From: Lacipirellula parvula
GTDB lineage: Bacteria; Planctomycetota; Planctomycetia; Pirellulales; Lacipirellulaceae
DNA length: 64,000 nucleotides
Direction of reading: 5' to 3'
NCBI RefSeq assembly: GCF_009177095.1
Contig: NZ_AP021861.1
Span: 1,550,001-1,614,000, forward strand
Shown: in pieces, positions 52,192 to 61,877 of the stretch
Layout of the letters: each line of letters starts with the position of its first letter
Numbering within the stretch: position 1 is the stretch's first letter
Made by a program: the position numbers and the translations under genes
Notes under the pieces: generated by a model
Database searches by the model: none
Told to the model about the DNA's origin: nothing
The model's input: the letters and a program-made list of their open reading frames with translations, nothing else

Positions 52192-52553
52192 CGGCCTCGT
52201 TGCTAGCGCTCGCTGGCGCCTCGCTCGCAGTTCGGGGAGTTTCCAACGCTCATTTAGCTTGCACGTTCGGCGCCTGCCGCGTGCTAGCGTCTTCGCGAAG
52301 CCAAGTGCTAGCTTTGCTTCAATATCGATATTCGCCGCGAATTACGAAGCTGTAACGCTGAGCCGGCGTCAGAAATCGCGCATCGTTGTCGTGTTTTCAG
52401 CACGATTTCCGGCCATTTGTTCAACTTCCCTTGCCGCTCAGCCGGGAATTCAGTATTTCTCCGCGGCCTAATTGGCGGCGTTTCGCTGCGCTTGCGCTGC
52501 ATCGACGCTCGCCAAACCGCTTTTCCCGCAATCCGCACGGCTCTGGGGCCGCT
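52192..52553. other. intergenic, dnaB / bamA
   Basis: No gene was recognised in about 360 bp. The octamer GTGCTAGC occurs twice, with a further TTGCTAGC near 52200, but the spacing is irregular. The stretch probably includes the bamA promoter; no consensus is clear. Confidence 0.45.
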
Positions 52554-55500
52554 ATGCAGCTAGTTTCCACAACTCGATCGCCTCTCCGACTGCTCGCCCT
52601 TGCCGGCGCGTTGGCGGCGGCGGCTTGGCTAGCGACGCCGTGCGCAGGGCAAGAAACGCCTGCCTCGTTTAGCAGCGTGGCGGATCAGCTTCCCAGCGTT
52701 CGTCCGACGCCGCCTCCGTCCGCGGCTGCGGCCTCAAACGCACCCGCCGAAGAACTCGTCGCTGAAGTCCGCATCGTCGGCAACGAGACGACCAGCAACA
52801 CGCAAGTCCTCACGAACATCACCACCCGCGCGGGCCGGCCGTTCGACGAAACCGTCGTGCAACGCGACGTTCGCAACTTGGCGAACCTCGGTTGGTTCGT
52901 CGACGTGAAGTCGCTCTACGAGCGCACGCCGCAAGGGCGGATCGTGATCTTCCAAGTCGTGGAACGCCCCACGATTCGCTACGTGCAGTACATCGGCAAC
53001 AAGAAGGTGAAGGACAAGACGCTCGCCAAGCAAACGCTGCTCAAGGTCGGCGGCTCGGTCGATCCCTACGCCGTTCAAGAAGGCAAGCGCAAGCTCCGCG
53101 ATTACTACGTCGGCAAGGGCTTCAACAACATTCAGGTGTCGATCCTCGAAGGCGACAAGCCGACCGATCAGGGCGTCGTCTACCTCCTCCATGAGGGCGT
53201 TTCGCAAAAGATCTGGCGCACGACTTTCGTCGGCAACGACAGCGGCTTTGTCTCCGACGGCCGGTTGAAGACGCTGGTCAAATCGAAGCCGCCGATCTTC
53301 TACTTGTTCAAGGGGCAGGTCGATCGAGACAAGATCGAAGCCGACACAGCGACGATCACCGACTACTACCGGGCTCATGGTTACTTCCAGGCCCGCGTCA
53401 GCCGCAAGCTCGAAGACGACGAAGACGGCGATTGGGCGACGCTCACTTTCGTGATTCACGAAGGAATCCAGTCGAAGATCCGCAACGTCTCGGTGATGGG
53501 CAATACGAAGTTCGAGCAGAAGCCGCTCGAGGAAAAGCTGACGCTCAACAGCGGCTTGCCGTTCGAGCAAGCGAAGATGCAAAAAGACTCGCAGTGGATG
53601 CAAGAACTGTACGGCAGCCAAGGCTATGTCTTCGCCGACGTGCAGCCTGAGATCATCTTTCTGGAAGAGCCGGGCGAAGTCGATCTGCGCTACGACATCA
53701 AAGAGGGCGATCGCTTCCGCGTGGGCCGCATCTTCGTCCACATCAACGGCGACAATCCGCACACCCGCATTCAAACCGCGCTCAATCGCGTGACGCTCCG
53801 ACCGGGGCAGATCATGGACATCCGCGAGCTGAAGGCGAGCGAACGTCGTCTGCTCGCGAGCAGCTTGTTCCACATGGACGCCCAGTCGGGCCAGCGGCCG
53901 AAGATTACCTATCGCATTCCGGAAGACGCCGAAATCGGCTTGGCTGAACGCGCGACCGGGAACGTCCGCGGACAGAGTCCCGACGACCTCGGCCCGCCAG
54001 TGCTCCCGCCGCTCGGTTCGGCGGATGCCGCTCAGGCTCCGTCCCAGTCTCCAGTGATCGTCGACGCGCCGCTCCTGCCAATGCAGCGCGACGAAGTGGA
54101 ACTCCATTTCGAATTCGACGACGAAGCCCATTTCCGTCGTTGGCATGAAGCGGAAATGCATCCCGAGTTGCCAGTCGCTCCGGCTGCGATCGAAGCAACT
54201 CCGACTCCCGCAACGTCGGGGGCGACGCCCGCTCAACCGCTCCCGCGCCCCGGCTATCTTGAGCAGCCGATTTTCCGCGGCCAAAGCCCAACCTCTCCCG
54301 AGGCGCTTCCCTACTGGTCGCCGCAGCGTTCCGCGGCGCCGCACGTCGTCCAGCACTCGCCGGCCGAGAACGCGGCGAACGGTTACAACGCCGTCGCTCC
54401 GGCTCAAGCGCCGAATCCGAACGATCCCTACGGCTCCATCCAAAACGTCCGCGGCCAGAGCCCCGACGCCGTCAATCAAGCCTACTCGACGCTCCCCGCC
54501 GGCGGCGCGCCTGCCGTCAATTACGGCGGCCAGGTGGTGCGAGCCGGCGGAGCAGACGCGACGGTGAACGGCGGCGTGATGCCGGCTCAGTACTCGGGCA
54601 ACTTGCAGCCTCCGGCTGGTTCCGTGGCGCCGCAGCCGCTCAGTCCGCTCGGCCCGTTGCCGGGATACTCGGTTGATCCGACGAGCCCGCTCTACGCCGG
54701 ACCACAAGGGTTGCCGAATTATCCGGAGGGAACTGTCGACATTATGGTCGACGGCACCGAAACGCAGACCGGTCGGTTGATGATCGGCTTCGGCGTCAAT
54801 TCCGACGCCGGCGTCGTCGGTAACGTCGTGGTCGACGAACGAAACTTCGACTGGACGCGACTTCCCACGAGTTGGGAAGACATCCGCAACGGCTCGGCGT
54901 TTCGCGGCGCCGGTCAACGCTTCCGCATCGACGCCTCGCCCGGTTCCTCGGTGAACCGGTACTTGGTCAGCTTTCAAGAACCGTACTTAATGGATCGCCC
55001 GATCAGCCTCGGGTTGAGCGGATCGTACTTCGACCGCAATTACCGCGACTGGGACGAACAACGCATCGGCGGCCGCATCTCGCTCGGCCATCAGTGGGTC
55101 GAGCGCGACCTGACGGCGACGATCGCCTATCGCGGCGAAAACGTGAATATCTACAACATCAACCCGGCCGCCTACGATCCGCCGCCGGGCGGCGTGCCGG
55201 AATTGGTCGCGACTGAAGGCAGCAACGTTCTGCACGGTTTCCGCGCGTCGCTCATCAATGACACTCGCGATAGTTCGTTCTTGGCGACGAAAGGTCACTA
55301 CTTCGAAGTCGGCGGCGAGCAGGTCATTGGAACGTACGACTACCCTCGCGTCGATCTCGACTTTCGCCAGTATTGGATGCTTCACGAGCGTCCCGACCAC
55401 TCGGGACGTCATGTGCTGAGCTTCAGCACCACGGTCGGCTACACGGGCACGCAAACTCCGATCTACGAAAACTTCTTTGCCGGTGGTTTCGCGACGATGC

Positions 55501-55820
55501 GCGGGTTCGATTTCCGCGGAGCATCTCCGATTGTGAATGGCATCGAAGTCGGCGGTCGCTTCCAGTGGCTCAACAGCGTGCAGTACCTGTTCCCCGTCTC
55601 GGCGGACGACATGCTGCATGGCGTAGCGTTCTGCGATTTCGGTACGGTCGAGCCCGACACGAAGATCCAGAACTTCCGCGTGGCGCCTGGTATCGGCGCC
55701 CGCATCACGGTCCCGGCGATGGGCCCGGCGCCGATCGCGCTCGACTTCGCCTTCCCGGTGAGCTACGCGAGCTTCGACGATCGCGAAGTCTTCAGCTTCA
55801 GCATGGGCTTCTCGCGTTAG
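52554..55820 (+). CDS. bamA: outer membrane assembly factor BamA (Omp85) with long linker
   Basis: BamA inserts beta-barrel proteins into the outer membrane. The 1088-aa protein has a signal peptide (LLALAGALAAAAWLATPCAG), POTRA repeats from about 68 to 450 (VAEVRIVGNETTSN, YVQYIGNKKVKDKTL, RNVSVMGNTKFEQKPL), and a 16-strand barrel from about 735 to the end with MRGFDFRG as the conserved barrel-loop motif. Between them lies about 265 residues of Pro/Ala/Gln-rich sequence with three RGQSP motifs, absent from typical BamA. The frame is unbroken. The start at 52554 is chosen for the signal peptide. Confidence 0.94.
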   Translation: MQLVSTTRSPLRLLALAGALAAAAWLATPCAGQETPASFSSVADQLPSVRPTPPPSAAAASNAPAEELVAEVRIVGNETTSNTQVLTNITTRAGRPFDETVVQRDVRNLANLGWFVDVKSLYERTPQGRIVIFQVVERPTIRYVQYIGNKKVKDKTLAKQTLLKVGGSVDPYAVQEGKRKLRDYYVGKGFNNIQVSILEGDKPTDQGVVYLLHEGVSQKIWRTTFVGNDSGFVSDGRLKTLVKSKPPIFYLFKGQVDRDKIEADTATITDYYRAHGYFQARVSRKLEDDEDGDWATLTFVIHEGIQSKIRNVSVMGNTKFEQKPLEEKLTLNSGLPFEQAKMQKDSQWMQELYGSQGYVFADVQPEIIFLEEPGEVDLRYDIKEGDRFRVGRIFVHINGDNPHTRIQTALNRVTLRPGQIMDIRELKASERRLLASSLFHMDAQSGQRPKITYRIPEDAEIGLAERATGNVRGQSPDDLGPPVLPPLGSADAAQAPSQSPVIVDAPLLPMQRDEVELHFEFDDEAHFRRWHEAEMHPELPVAPAAIEATPTPATSGATPAQPLPRPGYLEQPIFRGQSPTSPEALPYWSPQRSAAPHVVQHSPAENAANGYNAVAPAQAPNPNDPYGSIQNVRGQSPDAVNQAYSTLPAGGAPAVNYGGQVVRAGGADATVNGGVMPAQYSGNLQPPAGSVAPQPLSPLGPLPGYSVDPTSPLYAGPQGLPNYPEGTVDIMVDGTETQTGRLMIGFGVNSDAGVVGNVVVDERNFDWTRLPTSWEDIRNGSAFRGAGQRFRIDASPGSSVNRYLVSFQEPYLMDRPISLGLSGSYFDRNYRDWDEQRIGGRISLGHQWVERDLTATIAYRGENVNIYNINPAAYDPPPGGVPELVATEGSNVLHGFRASLINDTRDSSFLATKGHYFEVGGEQVIGTYDYPRVDLDFRQYWMLHERPDHSGRHVLSFSTTVGYTGTQTPIYENFFAGGFATMRGFDFRGASPIVNGIEVGGRFQWLNSVQYLFPVSADDMLHGVAFCDFGTVEPDTKIQNFRVAPGIGARITVPAMGPAPIALDFAFPVSYASFDDREVFSFSMGFSR

Positions 55821-55857
55821 TCGCAGGCCGAGCTGTACCGCTCTTGGCTAAATAAGG

Positions 55858-55896
55858 CAGGAGAGCGCGTTACAGCACTTGCGCCGCGCTCTCCTG
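55858..55896. terminator. hairpin between converging bamA and PEP-CTERM gene
   Basis: CAGGAGAGCGCG (55858-55869) pairs exactly with CGCGCTCTCCTG (55885-55896) around a 15-nt loop. No long T run follows on either strand, so it is a weak bidirectional terminator or a transcript-end stabiliser. Confidence 0.55.
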
Positions 55897-55930
55897 TAGT
55901 ACTCATCGAAACGACGCAACTGTGCAGCTT

Positions 55931-56722
55931 CTATCGCTGTCGACGTCGCAGTGCCACGACGCCGAGTCCGAGTAGCGACAGAGCGAGCGTCGCGGGTTCG
56001 GGAACGACGGCTTCCCGGGTAATGCCGCTGATGACGTAACTGCCGCCGTCGATATTGAGATCCTCGAGCAACACCGTCACCTGAGTGACGTCGCTGAAGT
56101 CGACGCTCGCGAAGCCAGGGTGGCTAAAGGGGAATGAGAAGTTTCCTGGTCCCAGGACTGATTGGTTGAAAGAGCCGGTGGCAATGGCGCCGCCAGCATG
56201 ATCGCCGCTCTCGATGGTCACTTTGAGATTGGCCGAGACCCCTTGAGGCGAAGTGGCTGTGGTGACGCCGACTGTGACACTGCCCCCGAGAGTTCCGAAA
56301 TTAATGCCGCCGGCGCCATCGGTCAGTGGCGTGGTGCGGCCATAGTCGAGCAGGAGCGTGAAGAAACTCGGATCTGCGTTCGAGACGTTCGGAATAAAGA
56401 AGGTCAGCGAATTGGCGGCGACTTGCTTGCGAGCATTGGGGACGGTGTAGCCGCCGCCGGAGATCGCGATGTAGCGTTCCCCGCCGAGCGTGACGGCTGG
56501 ACTGACGCCGTCGACGGCTGTTTGCGTGAGGTTAGCGGGCGTGCTCGGCGTCGTGAAGGGTAGCGAAGGTGGCGTCGGGATCGGGCTTAGGTTGATGTTG
56601 GTGGCGTCATCGAAGGTGTCGATGGGGAAAGTCGAGCCGTTTGAGACGCCGAGACCTGGGGACATGGTGAGGGCAGCGCCGAGGACGGCTGCCAAAGAAC
56701 GACGGATACGATGCTTGAGCAT
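55931..56722 (-). CDS. PEP-CTERM protein, beta-rich
   Basis: The 263-aa protein has a signal peptide (RSLAAVLGAALTMSPGLGVS), a beta-sandwich-like mature part with many Thr, Ser, Gly and Asn residues and no cysteine, and a textbook anchor VPEPATLALSLLGLGVVALRRRQR (given here in part). No family was recognised for the ectodomain. It would be exported and processed by an exosortase encoded elsewhere. It converges with bamA and is followed upstream by an unrelated small exported protein. Confidence 0.88.
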   Translation of the reverse strand: MLKHRIRRSLAAVLGAALTMSPGLGVSNGSTFPIDTFDDATNINLSPIPTPPSLPFTTPSTPANLTQTAVDGVSPAVTLGGERYIAISGGGYTVPNARKQVAANSLTFFIPNVSNADPSFFTLLLDYGRTTPLTDGAGGINFGTLGGSVTVGVTTATSPQGVSANLKVTIESGDHAGGAIATGSFNQSVLGPGNFSFPFSHPGFASVDFSDVTQVTVLLEDLNIDGGSYVISGITREAVVPEPATLALSLLGLGVVALRRRQR

Positions 56723-56900
56723 GGAGCTTCTCCTTCCGAGTGTGGCGAAAAGTCATGCGTAGAGGCGCACCGGCAATCTGCCGGGCAAGCCGCACGCCCC
56801 CAGATTGTGGTCTTTTTCATCGTAGATGTCAAAGAAAAGCGGATCGGGAATTGAAGTTCGCTGAGCGATTTCAATTTTCGGCCATTTTTCTCGCCAGCCG

Positions 56901-57281
56901 TCACTGCGCAGGCGTCGGCTGATCTGCACACGGACAGTCGCTCCGCGGCATCATCGCCGGGTAGCCTTGCCCGCCCATCGACTGCTGCATTTGTTGCGGC
57001 GGCGGGCCGCCCCAGCGTTGGCGAGCGACGTCGAAGTGGCCAGGGTAGGGGCGCTGGTACCAGCTTTGCGTCGCGAGCACCGGCGGCGAAAACGTCGGGA
57101 AGAAGCCGCCGTACATGTACGATGGAAACGAGTAGCCAAAGCCGCCGCCGCGGGCGGACCAATCGTCAGCGCCTTGCCGCATCCGCGCGTAGGTTGGCGC
57201 CTGTTGCGCCAACGCCGTCGACGCGCCAGCGCCGAGCAACAGCAACGCAACAATTGTGGAGCGGTTGAGGATCGGCGCCAT
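56901..57281 (-). CDS. small exported protein, Gly/Tyr/Gln-rich
   Basis: The 126-aa protein has a signal peptide (IVALLLLGAGASTALAQQ). It then has a low-complexity mature part rich in Gly, Tyr, Phe, Pro and Gln (GGGFGYSFPSYMYGGFFPTF, QQMQQSMGGQGYP) with a CPC near the end. It lies just downstream of the sigma factor gene in the same direction. No family is recognised; the composition suggests an extracellular matrix or surface-coating peptide. The frame is called real mainly because of the clean signal peptide. Confidence 0.7.
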   Translation of the reverse strand: MAPILNRSTIVALLLLGAGASTALAQQAPTYARMRQGADDWSARGGGFGYSFPSYMYGGFFPTFSPPVLATQSWYQRPYPGHFDVARQRWGGPPPQQMQQSMGGQGYPAMMPRSDCPCADQPTPAQ

Positions 57282-57469
57282 TGCAAACTCTCCGGAAGCA
57301 TAGAAGGGGCGGAACGCGGGGCGGGCGTTCGCTAGTTCTATGCTAGGCAGGTGCGATGGGCGGACTCAACCCGATTGCGGCGTTGCGTGGGGGGCGCGAC
57401 CGGCGGTCGCGGCTTTATTGAGGACGCGATTGGTGCGGGGTGGCGCGATTGGCGCAATTGTGCGGGCGG

Positions 57470-58342
57470 TTAGTCGTTGTCGTCGGCGAACATGCCCGCC
57501 GGCGGGTGTTCGATGCTGTCGGCCATCTTGTTGAGGGCTTCGGTCTCGATTTGCCGCACGCGTTCGCGGGTCAGGCCGAGTTCTTCGCCGATTTCTTTGA
57601 GCGTCCGGGGTTCGTAGCCATCGAGGCCGAACCGCATCCGCAGGACGGTCGCTTCGCGTTGGTCCATCGTTTGGAGCATCGCGAGCACATGCCGCAGGCT
57701 GTCGCTTTCGACGAGCGCGTCGTCGGGGGCTTGTTGCCGTTCGTCCATCACCATGTCGCCCAGCGTCCAGCCCGCTTCGGTCTGGTCGGTCTGGGGGGTG
57801 GCGTTGTAGATCTTGATCGCCTTCTTAATGATCGGCAGCTTTTTCTTCGGCAGGCCGAGGACGCGGGCGATTTCTTCAGGCGTCGGGGTGCGATCGAGCT
57901 CTTCCGTCAGCCGCGCGGTGGCTCGCCGCCACTTCGACAGCAGTTCGACCATGTACGCCGGGATGCGGATGGTCTTGCCGGTGTTGATCAGCGCCCGCTT
58001 GATCGATTGCTTGATCCAGTAGCTGGCGTAGGTGCTGAACCGCGTTCCCATCGCCGGGTCGAAGCCCTCGACGGCGCGCAGCAGCCCCAGGTTGCCCTCC
58101 TCGATGAGGTCCTGCAGGGCGAGGCCTTTGCCGGAGTAGCCGCGGGCGATGTTGACCACGAGCCGCAGGTTAGCGCGCACCATCCGGTCGCGAGCGGCCA
58201 AGTCGCCTTCGCCAATGCTCGTGGCGAGTTCTTTCTCCTCGCGAGCGTTGAGGAGTGCCGTCTCGTTAATCTCGCGCAGGTACGTTTCCAGCGGCGTTTG
58301 AACGGCTGAGGAAACTTTACGCTTGCGGGTGGTGGCTGGCAT
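57470..58342 (-). CDS. sigma-70 family RNA polymerase sigma factor (RpoD-like)
   Basis: The 290-aa sigma factor has region 1.2 (VQTPLETYLREINETALL), region 2 (ANLRLVVNIARGYSGKGLALQDLIEEGN, FSTYASYWIKQSIKRAL), region 3 and region 4 (REATVLRMRFGLDGYEPRTLKEIGEELGLTRERVRQIE, split here for length). Region 1.1 and the non-conserved region of the housekeeping factor are absent. It is therefore either a compact primary factor or a group 2 factor; the window cannot decide. No anti-sigma gene is adjacent. Confidence 0.9.
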   Translation of the reverse strand: MPATTRKRKVSSAVQTPLETYLREINETALLNAREEKELATSIGEGDLAARDRMVRANLRLVVNIARGYSGKGLALQDLIEEGNLGLLRAVEGFDPAMGTRFSTYASYWIKQSIKRALINTGKTIRIPAYMVELLSKWRRATARLTEELDRTPTPEEIARVLGLPKKKLPIIKKAIKIYNATPQTDQTEAGWTLGDMVMDERQQAPDDALVESDSLRHVLAMLQTMDQREATVLRMRFGLDGYEPRTLKEIGEELGLTRERVRQIETEALNKMADSIEHPPAGMFADDND

Positions 58343-58561
58343 GGCGCTTACCGTCGCATGGAGTGTGGACAGGGAACCGACTACGGGAACGTCTTACGCA
58401 GGCCTCGCGAACAATCCCTGCCCATCGACGGCGATGACGTTCACATTCTCTTCGTATGGTGCTGTGCTAGCTCTATCGACGGTTGAATCGCGGCGCCTCC
58501 ACAAGCGGAGCCATGTGCACGAGTGGGGCGAATACGCCCAAGGTTCCGGTAGTGCCAAGAA

Positions 58562-58596
58562 AAAGGGCCCCGCGGGTCGTAACCCGCGAAGCCCTT
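58562..58596 (-). terminator. Rho-independent terminator of rpsA
   Basis: On the minus strand AAGGGC-TT-CGCGGGT-TACG-ACCCGCG-GG-GCCC forms a long stem, followed directly by TTTTTCTT. It lies 54 bp after the rpsA stop in the direction of transcription. The 307-bp gap between the sigma factor gene and rpsA holds little else. Confidence 0.85.
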
Positions 58597-58649
58597 CGAT
58601 TTGCTGAAAACTAAGCCGGCGTCGCGTGCGGCGCCGGTTGTAGGGACGA

Positions 58650-60452
58650 TTAGGATTCGTCCGATTCCGACGACGAAGCCGACTTGAACAGCGGACCCGA
58701 ATCGGCCGAGCCGACGCCGCCCTTGAGTTCCATCGCCGGTTCGCGCGTCGCGCCAGCCGTCGACATGCCGTTGCCGTTGGCTTCAGCGGCCGCTTCGTCT
58801 TCTTCGGCCCATTCAACACGCTTCCGCGACAGGCCGATCTTGCGTTCTTCGGTGTCGACGCGAAGCACCTTCACTTCGATGTCGTCGCCAACGTTGACCA
58901 CGTCCTGCGGGTTCTCGACCTTTTGATCGGAGAGTTCCGAGATATGGAGCAACCCTTCGAGGCCGTCTTCCAGGCCGACGAAGACGCCGAAGTTGGTGAT
59001 CTTCGTGACTTTGCCCTTCACCAGCTGACCTTGTTGGTAGCGGTTCGGGATGTCAGTCGACCACGGATCTTCGTCGAGCTGCTTGAGGCCCAGGGCGATG
59101 CGGCGACGTTCTTGGTCGACCGACAGCACCTTGCACTCCAGCTCTTGGCCCTTCTCGACCAATTCGCTCGGGTGGCTGATCTTGCGGGTCCACGACATGT
59201 CGCTCACGTGGAGCAAGCCGTCGATGCCTTCTTCGATTTCGATGAAGGCGCCGTAGTTGGTGAGGTTGCGAACCTTGCCCTTGACCATGCTGCCGGTCGG
59301 GTACTTGTCCGAAACCTTTTCCCACGGGTTCGACTGGGTCTGCTTCATACCGAGCGAGATTTCTTGCTTCTGCTCGTCGATCCGCAGGACGACCACGTCG
59401 ATGACGTCGTCGATGTTGACCAGTTCGCTCGGGTGGCTAATGCGCTTCGTCCACGACATTTCGCTGATGTGGACGAGGCCTTCGATGCCGTCTTCCAGCT
59501 TCACGAAGGCGCCGTAGCTCATCACGTTGACGACCGTACCCTTGATGGCCGAACCGACCGGGTACTTCGACGCTACGTTCTCCCACGGGCTGGCCTGACG
59601 TTGCTTCAGACCGAGGGCGATCTTCTCCTTCTCGTAGTCGATGTGGAGAACCATCACCTCGAGCTCGTCGTCGATCTTCACCATTTCGCTCGGGTGATTG
59701 ATGCGACCCCAGCTCATGTCGGTGATGTGCAGCAGACCGTCGATGCCACCCAGGTCGACGAACGCGCCGAAGTCGGCGATGTTCTTGACGATGCCCTTGC
59801 GGCTCTGGCCAACTTCGAGCTTCTTGAGCAACTCGGCCTTCTTCTCGGCCCGTTGCGATTCGATCAGGCTGCGGCGGCTGACGACGATGTTGCGGCGGGC
59901 CTCGTCGATCTTGAGGACCATGCACTCGATCGTCTTGCCGATGTATTCGCCAATGTCGTGCGGACGACGGATGTCGACCTGACTCGCCGGCAAGAAGACG
60001 TTGACGCCGATGTCGACCAGCAAACCGCCCTTGATCTTGCGGGTGACGAGGCCGGAGACGACGTCGCCTTCGTGGACGGTCTCCATGACCTTCATCCACT
60101 TTTCGATCTTCTCAGCCTTCCGCTTGCTGAGGACGATCATGCCGCGATCGTCGAGCCAGCCGGTCGAATCTTCGACGTCCTCGACGAGGACGCGGATCAC
60201 CTGGCCGACTTCGGGTTGATCGGGATCTTCCGGTTCCCACTCATTGCGGGGGATCATGCCCTCGCTCTTATAACCGACGTCGACAAGCACGAATTCGTCG
60301 TCGATACGGATGATTTTGCCTTCAACGATCTGATTGACGTCGACGTCGGCGCTGCCAAGCCAACTCACGTCATCGGGAGCCAATTCGCCAATGGCGTCGG
60401 TCCAGTCTTCCTCAGAAACGTCGAACTCACGAATAAGATTGCGGTTAACCAT
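58650..60452 (-). CDS. rpsA: 30S ribosomal protein S1
   Basis: S1 unfolds and delivers mRNA to the 30S subunit. The 600-aa protein has six S1 motifs (about 38-115, 126-199, 212-283, 297-370, 384-457 and 471-545), recognisable by repeats of FGAFVDLGGIDGLLHITDMS and GAFVKLEDGIEGLVHISEMS. The first two are more divergent and bind the ribosome, as in E. coli. The ATG at 60452 has no purine-rich ribosome binding site upstream, as in E. coli rpsA. cmk lies upstream, a widely conserved cmk-rpsA pair. Confidence 0.96.
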   Translation of the reverse strand: MVNRNLIREFDVSEEDWTDAIGELAPDDVSWLGSADVDVNQIVEGKIIRIDDEFVLVDVGYKSEGMIPRNEWEPEDPDQPEVGQVIRVLVEDVEDSTGWLDDRGMIVLSKRKAEKIEKWMKVMETVHEGDVVSGLVTRKIKGGLLVDIGVNVFLPASQVDIRRPHDIGEYIGKTIECMVLKIDEARRNIVVSRRSLIESQRAEKKAELLKKLEVGQSRKGIVKNIADFGAFVDLGGIDGLLHITDMSWGRINHPSEMVKIDDELEVMVLHIDYEKEKIALGLKQRQASPWENVASKYPVGSAIKGTVVNVMSYGAFVKLEDGIEGLVHISEMSWTKRISHPSELVNIDDVIDVVVLRIDEQKQEISLGMKQTQSNPWEKVSDKYPTGSMVKGKVRNLTNYGAFIEIEEGIDGLLHVSDMSWTRKISHPSELVEKGQELECKVLSVDQERRRIALGLKQLDEDPWSTDIPNRYQQGQLVKGKVTKITNFGVFVGLEDGLEGLLHISELSDQKVENPQDVVNVGDDIEVKVLRVDTEERKIGLSRKRVEWAEEDEAAAEANGNGMSTAGATREPAMELKGGVGSADSGPLFKSASSSESDES

Positions 60453-60659
60453 AGAAAAAAGTGGGCGGAGCAGAGACTTGCGACCGATCGAGCTCGATCG
60501 CCTCTACCAAAAAGAGGGAGCCATCCCCAGCGTCTGGAAGCCGTACGTCGACTTACCGCGGAATAAAGGCGCAGGGACAAGCCCGCCATCCTAGCAAATC
60601 GCCGCGAAACGGGCAATCGGGGTAAGTGCTTGCCGGGGCGAGGCTTTCTGCCTGCGCGA

Positions 60660-61331
60660 TTACTTGGCGGCGATGCCGCTATGGGCCTGGACGCCCTGCA
60701 CGATTTCCGCCAACCGGTCGACCACTTCCTCCGGCGAGAGGCCGTCGGTGAGGAATTCAATCGAATCGCTCGCTTTGGCGAGCCCGCCGTAGGCCCGTTC
60801 CGTGTCGCCTTTGTCGCGCAACCGCTGTTTCCGCAGGACTTCGGCCAAATCGACCTCCTCGCCGCGGGCCTGCAGGTCGAGGAACCGCCGTTTGGCCCGT
60901 TCTTCCTCGCCGGCGGTGAGGAAGATTTTGCACTCCGCCTGGGGAAACACGACCGTCGCCTGGTCGCGGCCTTCGGTCACCACATCCCGCCCGGCGGCGA
61001 AGGCCCGCTGCTGGTCGGTCAGCAGGCGGCGGACGGCTTGGTTGTCGGCGGCATGCTTGGTGAGCGTCGTGATCTCCAGCGTCCGGATCGCGGCGGTTAC
61101 GTCCTCGCCGTTCATCGAAATGTGGCTGTCGGACAGATCGAGCACCAAACTGGCGGCCACTGCGGCGAGTTGCTCCGGCTGGTCCCAGTCGACCCCCGCC
61201 CGATGGCCAGCGAGGGTGACGGCCCGATACATCGCCCCAGTGTCGAGGAAGCGGAAGCCAAGCCTCCGGGCCAAACGGCGGGCAGCGCTGCTTTTTCCGG
61301 CGCCGGCGGGGCCGTCGATGGTGACAATCAT
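60660..61331 (-). CDS. cmk: cytidylate kinase
   Basis: Cmk phosphorylates CMP and dCMP with ATP, supplying CDP. The 223-aa P-loop kinase has TIDGPAGAGKSSAARRLA at residues 4-21, DTGAMYRAVTLA, the CMP-insert region RTLEITTLT, GRDVVTEGRD (nucleotide-binding) and the ERAKRR arginine cluster in the lid. It starts directly at the P-loop and is full length. It lies upstream of rpsA in the same direction, with a 207-bp gap that may hold the rpsA leader. Confidence 0.96.
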   Translation of the reverse strand: MIVTIDGPAGAGKSSAARRLARRLGFRFLDTGAMYRAVTLAGHRAGVDWDQPEQLAAVAASLVLDLSDSHISMNGEDVTAAIRTLEITTLTKHAADNQAVRRLLTDQQRAFAAGRDVVTEGRDQATVVFPQAECKIFLTAGEEERAKRRFLDLQARGEEVDLAEVLRKQRLRDKGDTERAYGGLAKASDSIEFLTDGLSPEEVVDRLAEIVQGVQAHSGIAAK

Positions 61332-61877
61332 GGGGTTCTGAGCGAAGCGGGGCTGAAAAATCGCTGCAATTCGAGCGTCTCCCTCCTGTTATCGGGATCG
61401 AAGGGGCCGGGTGCAACCGTTGCGCCGAATGAATCGGCGGCTCCCCGGCCAGAGGCCCGTTTTTGCCGCGTTTCAGCGAGCAAACGGTCGTAGCCGCTGG
61501 GTATACATTCCCCCCGGCCCGACTAGAATGTCAAACTGGGGGGAAGGTGTACCGACAGTCTGGCGGCTGAGGTGCGCGGCAGTTTGATCGCTGTCGAGGC
61601 GCTCGTGGAGCGCTTCGTCACGCGGAAATGCCGTGGATTTCAGCGGAAAATTTGACTGCGCGGTGCGCCTCGATAGATTTGCATATAGAGAAGTAGAGGC
61701 ACTGCTCTCGCGCGATCGATCCACGCCCCCCGAAGAACAGACTGGTGTCGGGCGTAAAGAGACTCATCGGCTTGCTGAAGCTGCTATTTCAGATAGCTGA
61801 TTGATCGTTGGGAGCACTTGCGGCGGATCTGAACACTCCGCCGCGGACAATATTCGAACGGAACAGAGGTCACGAAT
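61332..61877. other. divergent intergenic region, cmk / pilM
   Basis: No gene was recognised in about 550 bp. A possible plus-strand promoter has TTGACT at 61652-61657 and an A/T-rich -10 region near 61674-61686, about 190 bp before pilM. The rest is mixed-composition DNA without a clear hairpin. Confidence 0.4.

Noticed and set aside
53905-54720. BamA linker as a frameshift between two genes
   Set aside because: The plus-strand frame is open throughout, and repeated RGQSP motifs lie in the same frame as the POTRA and barrel parts.
52734-54977. Very long (747-codon) open frame antisense to bamA
   Set aside because: It reads as Arg/Val/Asp-rich shadow sequence with no fold, signal or ribosome binding site; bamA on the plus strand explains the codons.
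58923-60566. 547-codon open frame antisense to rpsA
   Set aside because: Its apparent repeats are the complement of the S1 motifs; no independent evidence of coding.
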